From: Mesocentrotus franciscanus | Lineage: Eukaryota > Echinodermata > Echinoidea > Camarodonta > Strongylocentrotidae | Length of the DNA stretch: 64,000 nucleotides | Assembly (NCBI GenBank): GCA_037976565.1 | Contig: CP137683.1 | Coordinates: 6,550,321-6,614,320, forward strand | Direction: 5' to 3' | Shown: positions 23,545-33,996 of the stretch, one piece after another | Layout of the letters: every line of letters begins with the position of its first letter | Numbering within the stretch: position 1 is the first letter of the stretch | Notes under the pieces: generated by a model | Told to the model about the DNA's origin: nothing | Seen by the model: only the letters and a program-made list of their open reading frames with translations | The model's database searches: none | Program-made: the position numbers and the translations under genes

Positions 23545-26247
23545 CAGTAGCGTACCTACGGGGGCAGGGGCAGTCAGCCCCTGACGAGTGACAAGCAAGC
23601 AAAAAAAAAGGAAAGGAAAGGAAAGGAAAAGAAAAGGGAAAAGGGAAGAAAGAAGTACTAAAACACGAGTAAGAAGTAGACCCATGTCACTCACTTATCC
23701 GTATATAGGCCAAGGCCCCGCGGTTCAGCTAGCCATGCTCCGAGATTTGGGTCGTTTTCAGGTCAGAACTAGCCCTAATTCGTGTTTTAGGCCTATAAGA
23801 TTAAAACAAAATGCCGATGATCGCTTTACACTAGGGCGTACAAGTTACAACGTTGAAAAGTATGTCAGGACTCAGTTAGCTTCAGGTCCATCTGTCAAAT
23901 CATCATGCCGTCACGCATAATTATATGCAAATTATACCGAACAAAATCAGTCTCATGCACATCGTTTTAGTGTCACAGATGAGTCGTTACTGTTACACTA
24001 TATGAACAGTCAATCAGTGTACGATGCGAAAACGATTCATCTCCAGCTTCCGGAAATAATAATAATATTCCGCTTTTGTATGGCGCTTAATACATCTACG
24101 ATGTCTCTAAGCACTCAACAGATATACTAACCTGGGAATTTTTGTTGTGTCCTGAGGGACGCAATTACTCACCGCTTTTGCATAATTTGTGCGTGAGATT
24201 TTTGTTTTCTTTCTATTAAGTACCCCTTTTTTAAAATCTCCGATGAGTGCCCTTATTCATATTTGAGAGGTGCCCCCTTTAACTATGTAATAAGTACCCC
24301 TTTTCATCTCTGATAGTTGCCCCTTTTATTTTGACAAGTGCCCCTTGATGTAATCAAATTGAATAATGTACTATTACCAGTCTTTTTTGTTGTAAAAGAT
24401 TATATCATGTTTCGTGTGGTTTTGAATAAAATGAACTTGAACTTGAACTTATCTTTTCTAATTAGTACCATTTTCCTTCTGATAATTGCACTTTTTCCGT
24501 TATCATAAGTGCCCCTTATTAAGTGTGAGGAGTGCCCCATTTTCACTTCTGGTGATTCCCTTTTTTACTTTGACATGTGCTCTTTTTATTTTCTAGTAAG
24601 TGTCCTTTTCCCTTTGGATATGTGCCCCCTTTTCCTTTCCCTATAAAAAGTGCTCCTAATTTAAAGCGATTAAGAGCAATTTTTTTCTTTAATTTCACCC
24701 AAATCTGGCTCGCTACGCTCGCTCGTATTTAAAATTGATATAATTATGTTTCTTATTTTTTTCAGTTTTTCATGATGAGATTGTGCTAAAAACCCCATGT
24801 TTTTTCCTCTTTATAAGATGTAATTTTTTGCACTGCGACCTCACAAATCTCTGATAGTTCGCTCGCAAATAAATATTCTAACCATCACAACCAACTGCTA
24901 AATACATGTATGATGCTCAAACAGTATCTTGGACCATGTAAAGAGAGAAACAAACACATTGAAATCATCCCTGGTAATGTACTCACAATGTAGGGGTAAA
25001 TACCAATGTCTAAAAAGTTGTATATTTTCGCTTTGAGGTTACCCTTTATAGGTGCCCCTTTTTCCCGGAAAGCGCCCTTTATTGTTGGTGCTCCCCACTA
25101 TGAATGACGCTCCGCCGCCCCTGGCCTGCTAAAACCTCTGAATTTCCGGGGGCTCCGCCCCTGACCCCACGCCAATTTACACTCCGCTCGCTTCGCTCGC
25201 TACGCTCTGCCTGATCGTAAATACTTTAGCCCCCCCCCCCACTTTGAAAAACGTTCCCCGGGCCTGATGTAAGTTGTTTGAAACTGAAGCCCGACGCAAG
25301 TGATTGCTGTCTGCCCATCCCAACTGCTGTCCTAGTCTTGTACTGACTGTTTTTGACAATCAAGTGATACCTGAGATACTAGGAAACTATACACCAAATC
25401 GCACGAATTGAGTTTGAAATTCGATTTTTCTTCTGCTTCTCAGGGGCAAACCCCCTGTCCGTGCAAGCGCGGAACGCCGCTAAATATTTTCTTACGAATC
25501 GGGCCCTCCCCCCTCCCCGCCGGCTGGATCCGCCTCTGTATGTACCCTCCCAGTGCGTAATTTCTCCTATATCTAGTAATATATCATTTTACTGTTACAT
25601 TTTTTTCTCACTTTACTACATTTATTTTTATTGAGTGAATAGATGCATATTCTAAATATTGATTACTTTTAATTGTGCATGTGGAAATGAAACAAATGCA
25701 AATCAATACAATTTAATTCAATGTCAAATACACGTTTTTACTTCTCCAAATATGCAAAATAGGGAACATAATATGTCAATAGCTTCTTCATAGAGGAATA
25801 ATAGAAGTACGTTAATAGAAACATTACCAGTTATAAGTTAACCACTGATTTTGTCAAAATTCAGTACATTTAACTTTTTTTTTAATGATAATTTTTACAT
25901 CTCCAAATATGCAGAATTGGGATCATAATATGTCAATGTCAATAGCTTCTTCAAAGAGGAATAATAGAAGTACGTTAATAGAAACATTGTCATTACTAGC
26001 TATAAGTTGACCACTGATTTTGTCAAAATTCAATACATTTACCTTTTTTTTTAATGATAATTTTTTCTTTTAAATCAAAATAGACCAAAGATATGAAGTC
26101 GCCCGATCGCAAATATTAATATCGACAAGATCCGTACTGTGTTTTGGGACAACCCCTAGTCCCCCTTCACCCCCTTCCACACCCCAACACCCCCCTTGCT
26201 CGTCCAAATCGCTTGCCCCCTGACGAGGTATGCCAGGTACGCCACTG
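23545..26247 (+). mobile_element. hAT-like non-autonomous element with perfect 8-bp TSD
   Basis: Starts 'cagtagcgtacc', ends 'ggtacgccactg' (11 of 12 positions complementary), and is bracketed by 'aatggact' at 23537-23544 and 26248-26255. Inside are a (gaaag)n stretch, a degenerate series of 'agtgccccttttt' phrases (24220-24660), a retroposon tail ending in repeated 'gaactt' (24360-24450), a fragment of the 19090-type array (25125-25260) and a direct duplication (25735-26060). No transposase is seen, and ORFs are short. Confidence 0.85.
25735..26060 (+). repeat. Two-copy tandem duplication, about 160 bp
   Basis: 25735-25890 and 25891-26060 repeat each other: 'ctccaaatatgca', 'aatagcttcttca', 'gaggaataatagaagtacgt' and 'ccactgattttgtcaaaatt' occur in both in the same order. 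The second copy has small internal repeats ('tgtcaa' twice). Confidence 0.9.
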
Positions 26248-26298
26248 AATGGACTTGTGTATTAAATGTATAGCAGTTGAGTTTTCGAAAGGGGTAAT

Positions 26299-27670
26299 GT
26301 GACTGAGGTATTGCATCATTCACACTATGTAAGCCTATATAATTCAGGTAAGAAGAACTTTAATAGTCTTCCTCAGCGACAAATCAGAAAATTGCAGATT
26401 ATTCAAAATTCAGCGGCGAGATTAGTGACCCGAACTCGAAAATATGAATCAATCACTTCTGTGCTACGAAATCTACATTGACTTCCTGTCCATTCCCATA
26501 TTTTGTTTAAACTATTAGTTTTTGCATACGAATGCTTTCATGACATTGCCCCTTCCTATTTAAGTGAACTATTATCATTGTATCGGCCTACTCGTACTTT
26601 AAGATCAAGCTCAAAAGCATTATTCATTCTCCCTCCCAACTGAACTAAAACATACGGTGAACGTTCTTTTACCCACGCTTCCTCAGTTTTATGGAATGCA
26701 CTCCCAGATTCCATGAGAAATCACAATGATTTAACCCTAATAAGGCCGAAGGGGGCATTATGCCCCCCCCCCCTCCGCGATTTTTCTGATTGTTCGGGAA
26801 CGCATACGGATGACGCCCCGCCGCTTCATGACTTTATTCTTTCGAGTCTTGCGCATCTTTTAAAACAATTTTTTTGAAAATCGGACCTACCGTTACAAAG
26901 TCACGTGACCTTTTGTCTTTACATGTCGGCCCGAAAAGCGCTCATTTTCGTGATTTGAGTACAAAACATATGGAATTATCATTTTTCCTAAAAAGAGATA
27001 AAACATTGGTTATTTGGTCTTGTTTTATATTAAGTTTAGGTGTTTGTTTTGGGGGTCAAAATAGTTAAATTATAGTTAGAAATGAAATAAAACAACAAAA
27101 ACAATAAAATACATAAGTTAAAAAAAACAATGAAATACATAAGAAATTATCAAGAGATAACATAAGGAATAACCGGGCTCTTCCAAATTTTTTTTCGTAT
27201 TATTATTCCAAATGGTCTAACAAATATATGTAGTGGAAGTGAAAGCTTAAATATGAAGAATATATGTACATATGTAAATGAGTAATTTTTTCGAAAAATT
27301 GAAATTGCTATAGTATTCTATACACTTCACTTGACATGCATGCAAATTTTCGCGGCGATCGGCCGTTTCACGGCCGAGATCTTAGGGGGGGAGCCATAAT
27401 GCCCCCGGTCGTATTAAGAACTAAAATAGCCCGGCCCTATTAGGGTTAAAAAAACTTTAAGATTTCTCTTAAAAGGTATTTATTCAATGTTAAAAGTGTA
27501 CACCCATGAACTCAGTGTCCAACACTACATGTACTTTTTTGCTTCTAAGTGGATTTTCTAATTTGTATTACTTTTTCTTGTAATTCTTTCCTTTCTATTT
27601 AAAGCGGTAAGGGACAGGCTATCCTGTAATGTGTTATGCGCTATAAAAGAACTGAGTATTATTATTATTA
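26299..27670 (+). mobile_element. LINE 3' end (CR1/L2-like relic) interrupted by a DNA element
   Basis: The frame gives a typical C-terminus of a non-LTR polyprotein: 'IRKLQIIQNSAARLVTR', 'SVLRNLHWLPVHSHI', 'APSYLSELLSLYRPTR', 'YGERSFTHASSVLWNALPD'. At 26731 the frame is cut by the 711-bp element 26735-27445; downstream it resumes in the same frame with 'TLRFLL'. The 3' UTR ends with 'gttatgcgctataaaag' and (att)n near 27655-27680, the tail style of CR1/L2-related elements. 5' truncated, with a frameshift near 26640. Confidence 0.8.
26735..27445 (+). mobile_element. piggyBac-like non-autonomous element in a LINE
   Basis: Exact TTAA duplications flank it (26731-26734 and 27446-27449). The ends are 'ccctaata' and its complement 'tattaggg', the CCC-start and TTAA target typical of piggyBac. 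A second, subterminal inverted pair ('gggggcattatgccccc' near 26750 and 'gagccataatgccccc' near 27390) adds to the structure. No transposase is encoded. Removing the element and one TTAA restores the LINE reading frame. Confidence 0.85.
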
Positions 27671-27692
27671 ATAATAATATTTAAACTAGACT

Positions 27693-27916
27693 TTAATAGC
27701 GGGAGCCCGACTTGCGACCACTGAGACATTCTTTGACTCTGGACCAGTATTTCAATGTAGACGTCCTATTAAAACCATTTGGACCGCCGTTGTGTATGCG
27801 GGCAAAATCCTCACAAGTTGGTTGGTGTCCAAGGCGACTGAAGACAGCGTAACGAGCCATGTAGCCTTGTACCGTCTCCCCGCTGCATCCCATATCAGCT
27901 AGGCACTTTCTCCAAG
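27693..27916 (-). CDS. Invertebrate-type lysozyme, last exon
   Basis: Read on the minus strand after the acceptor 'cttttctag' (27925-27917), this exon completes an i-type lysozyme (destabilase family, muramidase that cuts peptidoglycan; secreted, used in defence or digestion). It encodes 'WRKCLADMGCSGETVQGYM', then 'ARY', 'PTCEDFARIHNGGP' and 'YWSRVKECL', the family's conserved C-terminal half, and ends at a TAA (27695-27693) after a short basic tail. Exon phase fits exactly with the upstream exon at 29023-29220: the T left by that exon plus CT here makes Ser, giving GGDLMGSW. Several cysteines usual in the family are absent ('CSGET' and 'GPNGF' lack them), so the disulphide pattern is reduced. 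The frame is intact. The longer ORF that starts at 28067 includes intron and should not be used. Confidence 0.85.
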
Positions 27917-29022
27917 CTAGAAAAGTATTTGTTAAATCCAAGGGGGACGAAAGAGGAAGAAATAGAGAATAAATGGGATAAAGATGTGTACAGAAACAGA
28001 ATGATTGATAAACTAATCGATCTAAAAACCTGACAAAATTCCTGTTACCATAAAAAATAAAGAGCAAACAAATTATACCACATCTATTTTCATATATAGG
28101 CGCTTGAATCGGAAAATGTATTCTTGTTTTTCGATGTTTGATAAAACATTAATTCACGGAAATTTCCTGGCCTAGTTACGAAGGCAGAGGGGCACTTTCC
28201 TTGTTCGGCATTTCGAGGATGGGCAAATAAAACAAAAACGAAACAAAACAAAACGAAACGACAAAAGAGATCAAGAGAAAAGAGAGCGGAAAGGGTATTA
28301 TATGCCCCATTATATCTGAATTTAAAACAGGAATTAATCTTGTCTGTATTATGTGAACTGATAGGTTTAGAAGGGGCACAAATCTTGTTTGCCCCGGCAG
28401 CCACAATCCAATCAACCACTGTATGATTACATTCGATTGAAAGTAATTTATCTTTGACTCGAGAAATACCGGGTTTCTTTTGAGGACTCTAATTAAATAT
28501 GCCCATCATTGGAGAATCAAGTATTGTAAAGATTAAAGGGAAAGTCCACCCTGATATTAAGTTGGTAAAAATCAGAAAAAAATTAGGCTGCCTTTATAAT
28601 ACACTTATTTCAGCCTTTAAACAGATTAGAGAAATTCAGTTGTTTTGTTTTTCTCTTTGCTTGTCTTTTCTTTTTCTTCCCAAGCGCATTGGGACACACT
28701 TATGTATGTGTTATGCGCTATACAAGATTATAAGACGGGTTCAAGAATGTAGACAATAGCAAATCTGTATTCAAGTCACATGTTAATGCTTTGTTTTTTT
28801 TATTACTTTATATACACATGTTTGCGAGTGCATTAGTGAATATGCACTGGACGCAAGTTAAGTAAGAATAAGACGGCTATTGAACTCGACAAGTCTCGTT
28901 CCTTATCCTATTGTGACTTAACTTGCGTGCAGTACATATTCACCAATGCACTCGCAAACATATATTATTGTGTAATGGTTTATTACTATTATCATTAAAT
29001 CTTTTTTAAAAAATAGCCTTAC
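27917..29022 (-). other. Lysozyme intron (1106 bp) with repeats
   Basis: Bounded by donor 'gtaagg' (29022-29017) and acceptor 'ctag' (27920-27917) on the minus strand. It contains an A-rich plus-strand block ('aaagggaaagtccaccctg' near 28537), a CR1/L2-style retroposon tail ('gttatgcgctatacaag', 28640-28745) and a fold-back element (28819-28960). No coding sequence is seen in it. Confidence 0.7.
28819..28960. repeat. Fold-back element in the lysozyme intron
   Basis: The left arm 28819-28863 ('tgtttgcgagtgcattagtg'...) pairs with the right arm 28916-28960 (...'caccaatgcactcgcaaaca') over about 45 bp with a few mismatches; the spacer is 52 nt. Confidence 0.85.
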
Positions 29023-29220
29023 ATCCCATGAGATCCCCGCCTTTCATCCTGGAGTCGTTCCAGTAATCGTCCTTTATCTGGTATGGACCACACGATATAC
29101 AGCCGATGTCTATCTGACAAACAGGATCGGGCATCTTACAGTTGGATTCCACGACGCAGATACAGCTCAGACAGTCTGCTGGAACGGGGGTTGGGAGCGC
29201 CATGCTGTACTTCTCCGTTC
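29023..29220 (-). CDS. Invertebrate-type lysozyme, catalytic exon
   Basis: Minus-strand exon between acceptor 'catcatag' and donor 'gtaagg', 198 bases, entering with two bases of a split codon and leaving with one. It encodes TEKYSMALPTPVPAD, then the i-type core 'CLSCICVVESNC', 'CQIDIGCISCGPYQIK', 'DDYWND' and 'KGGDLMG'. By alignment with the family, the catalytic Glu is in 'VVES' and the catalytic Asp in 'QIDIG'; both are present. Relative to the family there is an extra Cys in 'IGCISC' and a Ser where 'YWxDC' is usual. The preceding exon, which should hold the start codon and signal peptide, was not found between here and 34 kb. The internal ATG at 29203 would omit secretion and is not the natural start. 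An active enzyme is plausible; a partial gene carried by the insertion is also possible. Confidence 0.85.
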
Positions 29221-29229
29221 CTATGATGA

Positions 29230-29545
29230 CACGATCGAGAAAAAAGTAATAACAATGATGATAATACTACTACTATGACAACGACTAAACTATGATACTA
29301 CTACTACTGCTACTATTACAACTACTACTACAAATAATAGAAATAATAATAACAATGATAATAACAATAATAACAATAATGCCATTAATGACAACAGTAA
29401 AAATATCAACAACAACAATAATAATAATAATATTAATGATAATAACACCAACAATAATAGTAATAATAAAAGTAATGGTAATAGTGACAACAACAATAAC
29501 AATAATTGTATAATAGTAATAATAATAATAATTGTATTATTAATA
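29230..29545. repeat. Trinucleotide-rich microsatellite region
   Basis: Interrupted runs of 'aat', 'aac' and 'act' directly upstream of the lysozyme catalytic exon. Long poly-Leu or poly-Ile ORFs on both strands are artefacts. Confidence 0.95.
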
Positions 29546-29639
29546 TTGTAATTACTCTGGTCACTGGATTCAATCATTACAGATTCTGCAATTGACAGTG
29601 CACACTCTCTACTTCACTGGGAAGCATCCCAACAAATCG

Positions 29640-29835
29640 TATTTTACAGGCGCACACAATCGTGCCAATCCAATTACACTGACTTTCTCATCCTACCCGG
29701 TACCTAATTAAGACCTTGGTGGAGAGAAGTAATGTGGATAAAATGCCTCTGTTAAGGAGCTATCCGCCGTGCAGGATTCAGAACCCAAGACCTCTGCATT
29801 TCCGGCCAAGTGATTAAACCACCAGACTAGGACAT
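29640..29835 (-). mobile_element. tRNA-related SINE-like repeat, copy 1
   Basis: Matches 33685-33815 ('ccttggtggaga', 'taatgtg', 'aataaaatgcct', 'cctctgcatttc'). On the minus strand a box A-like 'tagtctggtggttt' is followed, about 40 bases later, by box B-like 'gggttctgaatcc', the internal promoter layout of a tRNA-derived SINE. Confidence 0.5.
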
Positions 29836-29925
29836 TAGTGAAACTAAATGACATGGCCCTGGGAAGCGGAGGTGCTGGGGGTGCTGGGGGTGCTGAAGCA
29901 CACCCGGAAATTTTTCAGGGGGTGC

Positions 29926-29948
29926 TGCGCACCCCCTGCAAATTTTTT
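29926..29948. repeat. 10-bp perfect hairpin
   Basis: 'cagggggtgc', loop 'tgc', 'gcaccccctg'. It sits in a small G-rich stretch with three tandem 'gctgggggt' units just before it (29870-29896). Confidence 0.8.
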
Positions 29949-30224
29949 TGTATGAAATATTTAATGTATATCATTATGCTTCGTCTACAAAATTGTGACA
30001 CAGCCGACAGCCATAGATGACGCTTTTTTAATTTTATTTTGTTCACTTTCTTTCACAAAATCCTATAACATGTATCTCTAGCTGGCACGCGACCCAATAA
30101 TACTCGCGGCACTCGATACCGGCGCGGTTCATTTACAAAATCAAATTAATATGATTTACATTCAAGGAGAAACATCAATAGTAGTCATTCCAGTTTAAAA
30201 TGATGCCAAATACACATACTTACT

Positions 30225-30415
30225 TTTTGAGCAAAGCCTTGTGAAATTTCATATCATGTATATATATATATATTTGTTCTGCTTGTACCATGTTTTGAAT
30301 TAATACACATACTGTATTGCGTCTTTGATTTTCTCTTGTAAGATCGAACTGAAGGGCTTGAAGGAATATCCAGTGGAAAATTATTCCAAGCAGTGGGACC
30401 AAAAAGTTGATATTA
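30225..30415 (-). mobile_element. LINE C-terminal relic
   Basis: In one minus-strand frame this reads 'GPTAWNNFPLDIPSSPSV' followed by 'RSYKRKSKTQY', the standard ending of non-LTR polyproteins. The more hydrophobic reading (an ORF starting at 30402) is a shadow and not a signal peptide for the lysozyme. Confidence 0.6.
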
Positions 30416-30534
30416 TGAACTTACTTACATCTAGATGAATATTTCTTCTCCAGAACTAAACTACTTTTCATATCATTGCTAGTCTGTAAATACACTGGCG
30501 GATTCAGGGGGCACAGGGGGCACGTGCCCCCCCC

Positions 30535-30757
30535 CCGTAAAAAAGAGAAAAGAAGAAAAGGGAGGGGGTAAGAAAAAGAAGGAGAAAAAGAAAGAAAAGG
30601 GAAGACAGAAAGAATAAGAAAAGAGGGAGGAGAGAAAAGGGGAGAGGAGAAAAATGAGGGGGAAAGGAAGAAAGGGAAGAGAGAGGAGAGAAAAGGCGGA
30701 AAAGGAAGAAAGGGGGAAAGACGGAGGAAAGAAAAAGGGGAAAAGGAGAATAATGAA
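30535..30757. repeat. Purine-rich low-complexity tract
   Basis: About 220 bases of g and a ('agaaaagggagg'), preceded by an end-like 'cactggcggattcagg' (30493) and the palindrome 'gggggcacgtgccccc'. The minus-strand ORF here is low complexity. Confidence 0.9.
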
Positions 30758-30759
30758 AA

Positions 30760-32176
30760 GTGGCGGATCTACGGGGGGTTAACCCCCTTCGGCTGCCAAG
30801 TGAAAATGTGATGTGCATAGAAAAACGCCATCATAAGTCCAGACCCACACAGTATCCGCATCGTCATTGGGTCAACCCCCCCCCCTTAAACTGTTACTTG
30901 AATTAAAAGGACGTAATCATGCACTGCTTTTTATGGTCTCCATTGTGTTAGTAGATGCCAGGAAAACATCACTTACGGGGGTCAAAATAGTCCCCCAAAA
31001 AAAAAAAAAAAAATCGACTCGCCGCTAAGCGGCTCGGACTTCGCGGCTCGTGGACGATGCTCTGCATCGTCATTGGATCGAATCCCCCTTAAACTGTTAC
31101 TTGATTTAAAAAGATGTTATCATGTACTGCTTTTTATGGCCTCCATTGTGTTAGTATAATAGATGCGAGGAAAACATCACTTACGGGGGTTCAAAATAGC
31201 AACAACAAAAAAACATCACAACACTTGCTTTTTATGGTCTCCATTGTGTTAGTAGACAGGCGCGGATCCACGTGTCGATTTTTCCGGCCCACCCCTAGCC
31301 CCCAAAACGGCAAATAAAAAGGATAATAATGTCACTCCTGGTTATTGTTATCTTTACTTTTACACTAAATTATCTATGTCACACTATAACTTTGTTATCC
31401 AATGTACACAAATTGAGAATGATCCTATATGTTTGGATTGAAATCAATAAAGTTTGAATTTATTTGAATTGTAAATTTAACCTTTTTTTAAACAAAAAAA
31501 CAAAAGCGGCCCCCTCTGACAAAAAAAAATAAATAAAACATTATATTTTCGCCCCTCCCCCCCAAAAAAAAAAATTAATGGTTCTCCTCTCCATCACGTC
31601 TCCCCTCCCCCTCCCTGCTTTCACCGGCTTTATGAATCGCTGCTAAATATTTTCTCACGAATTGGGAAAAAAATAATAATAAGTGCTCTTACCCCCCTCC
31701 CCGCTTATTCACCGGCCGACTGAATTTTTCTTAAGATTTGGCCCCGCCGGCTGGATCCGCCGTGTTAATAGATCGCCGATTTGCGGCTCGTGGATGCATA
31801 GTCATCTCCTTAAACTGTTACTTGATTAAAAAAGACGTTATCATGCACTGTTTGTTATGGTATCCATTGTGTTAGTATATAGATGCTAGGAAAACATCAC
31901 TTACGGGGTTCAAATAGCAAAATAAATCGCCTCGCCGCTACGCTGCTCGTGGACGATGGTCCGCATCGTCATTAGATCAAACCCCCCTTAAACTGTTACT
32001 TGATTTAAAAAGACGTTATCATGAACTGCTTTTTATGGTCTCCAATATGTTAGTAGATGCCAGGAAAACATCATATAAGGGGGTTTCAAAATAACCCCCC
32101 AAAATCGCCTCGCCGCTTCGCGGCGTTGCATCGTCGTTGGGTCAACCCCCGTAGCAAAAAGCTAGATCCGCCCCTG
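30760..32176 (+). mobile_element. Element made of about 170-bp tandem repeats, + copy
   Basis: The left end 'gtggcggatctacgggg' and right end 'agctagatccgcccctg' match, in inverse order, the ends of 36856-37854. The interior repeats 'aaactgttacttga', 'atggtctccattgtgttagt', 'aggaaaacatcacttacggg' and 'gacgatgc..gcatcgtc'. It is interrupted by a smaller element at 31257-31764. No clear TSD at the outer ends. Confidence 0.7.
31257..31764 (+). mobile_element. Small hAT-like element nested in the tandem-repeat element
   Basis: Starts 'caggcgcggatcc' and ends 'ggatccgccgtg'; flanking 8-mers are 'ttagtaga' (31249-31256) and 'ttaataga' (31765-31772), one difference. It carries a retroposon tail ('aataaagtttgaatttattt', 31440-31468) and C-rich blocks. 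No ORF of interest. Confidence 0.7.
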
Positions 32177-33151
32177 GATCCCTTCTTTTGGAGGGGGTAG
32201 GAGAAATTTTACGTCATATTACTCCAGGAAGTGCCTGAAAATACGCCTAATGTGGTTCTAAAATTGCAAATTCTTCCTACTCTGGGAGGGGGTTTGCACC
32301 TCCTCCCAGACCCACCCCGCTTGGTCGCTCCGCTCCCTCGCCGCTGGCGTATCGCTCCATCGTTTTTCATATATTTCACCCCATGCGATTTTGTGCCCCC
32401 CTCCCCCCGGTAAGAAATTCCTGGATCCGCCACTGAAATTAATGCTCGAGGATGATTAAATGCCTACAAGATTACAAGATGTAATAAAAGGCCAATAAAT
32501 CAACTCAGTAGTAAGATATGGGAGAGATGAGTCCACTTTCTTACTCTCTCGCAGACTCTTAACTCTCTGAGATTCATGCCATGAGCAATTGAGTTTGAAT
32601 AATCAAAATATTGTGCATCAATCTATGACGTAACATTTTGTTGAATTATAAATAAATTATGCAGTGTTGTTTGAATGGAAAGATAAACACCTACACACTG
32701 AAACATCGCTGAAGTAAAATGTATCTTTCTGAACATTTGAGAATTGAGAACTTGATAAACTATATTGTTACAAACGTTGTTCAGGCTCAGCCTCATAATA
32801 CCCTGCCGCGCAGACAGATGATTAATTTAGTGGCGAAGACTGATTGCTGTAATAAAGTTGAAGCTAAGTTTAAGCTGGTACTATTTCATATAAAGGTCAG
32901 AGTTTGATTCATTGTGTTATTGTCTTTTAGTGATTGTGAAGTAGTGGTCACATTAAGCTAATAGATGTAGAAAAATTAAATTTCTTAAATTGCCAAGGAA
33001 ACCATGGATAAATACGATATTGGGCAGAAAGGTCAGCTTGCTACAACTTCTGTAAACTATTGAATCTTCAATTCTTCACAAACATCAGTCACTCAGACGA
33101 ACATATTAGCACCAGACGGGAAAATGCACCTTGACATAATGACTTAGAAAA
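32177..33151. other. Intergenic, mostly unassigned
   Basis: 32177-32440 is GC-rich and ends 'ctggatccgccactg', like a hAT-type right end, but I could not pair it with a left end. From 32441 to 33151 the sequence is AT-rich with no gene, exon or repeat partner recognised. Confidence 0.45.
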
Positions 33152-33258
33152 AGAAAGAAAGAAGAAGAAGAAGAAGAAGAAGAAGAAGAAGAAGAAGAAG
33201 AAGAAGAAGAAAAAGAAGAAGAAGAAGAAGAAGAAGAAGAAAAAGAAGAAAAAGAACA
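33152..33258. repeat. (GAA)n microsatellite, about 105 bp
   Basis: Nearly uninterrupted 'gaagaagaag' with a few 'aaaaag' variants. It directly precedes the reverse transcriptase fragment. GAA/TTC tracts of this length can form triplex DNA. Confidence 0.98.
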
Positions 33259-33261
33259 ATA

Positions 33262-33467
33262 ATATTATGTTCCTCAAGGATCAGTTCTAGGGCCCCTTTT
33301 GTGTTTAATTTATATAAATGATATTAAACAATCTTCAAATGTATTAAATTTTACACTTTTTGCAGATGATACTTCAGTTATTACATCACACAGTAGTGTA
33401 TTTACTTTAGTTGATATTATGAATAATGAATTGATAAAATTGGATAATTGTTCCTAGGGCCCTGCTA
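33262..33467 (+). mobile_element. LINE relic: reverse transcriptase core
   Basis: One open frame gives 'YVPQGSVLGPLLCLIYINDI' and then 'LFADDTSVIT', motifs B and C of non-LTR reverse transcriptases with the catalytic pair DD intact, followed by 'NNELIKLDNC' and a stop. It is only about 65 codons long. Same strand as the endonuclease fragment at 15385-16310 and the next domain in LINE order, so both may belong to one element split by later insertions. Confidence 0.8.
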
Positions 33468-33964
33468 AATGAACGATTGAACGTTTTGTTACAACTTTTT
33501 CTGTGAGTGTATTTAATGAGTTTAATGTGAAATGATTTAAGGAATATTTTTGTTTTCTGGGCGAGGGTCCTGGGTACGAACCCAAGCATCTTGGAATGAC
33601 CTATCTCTCTAATACTGGCAGGCAAGGGAAATGGGATCCTCTTATTTTCTGGGCGCCTTTTCACATGAAAAATGAAATAACAAGTATTTATTTTGGGAGG
33701 AACCGCTCAATACCCCTACCATGCCTTGGTGGAGACGAGTAATGTGAATAAAATGCCTTGGTCAAGGAGATGAGTGCCGTGCAAGAGTTAGAACTCACAA
33801 CCTCTGCATTTCTGGTGAAATTGATCGAATTGTTCAACTGCATATTAACAACATAGGTGAGTTCACAGTTGGGCAGTTTTTAAAGGGAAAAACAGGAGAT
33901 CTCAAATATATACAGGAGAAATATACGTTGAAAACGACAATATCGATTTTTTATATTTTTTTAT

Positions 33965-33996
<32 letters not shown>

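Noticed and set aside
29290..29577. Leucine-rich membrane protein ORF
   Set aside because: Translation of an (aat/aac/act)n tract.
30225..30402. Signal-peptide exon for the lysozyme (hydrophobic minus-strand ORF)
   Set aside because: Another frame of the same strand gives a clear LINE C-terminal motif, and phase with the catalytic exon is not satisfied.
30493..32437. One large hAT-like element from 'cactggcggattcagg' to 'ggatccgccactg'
   Set aside because: Ends look right, but the flanking 8-mers do not match, so the two ends probably belong to different elements.
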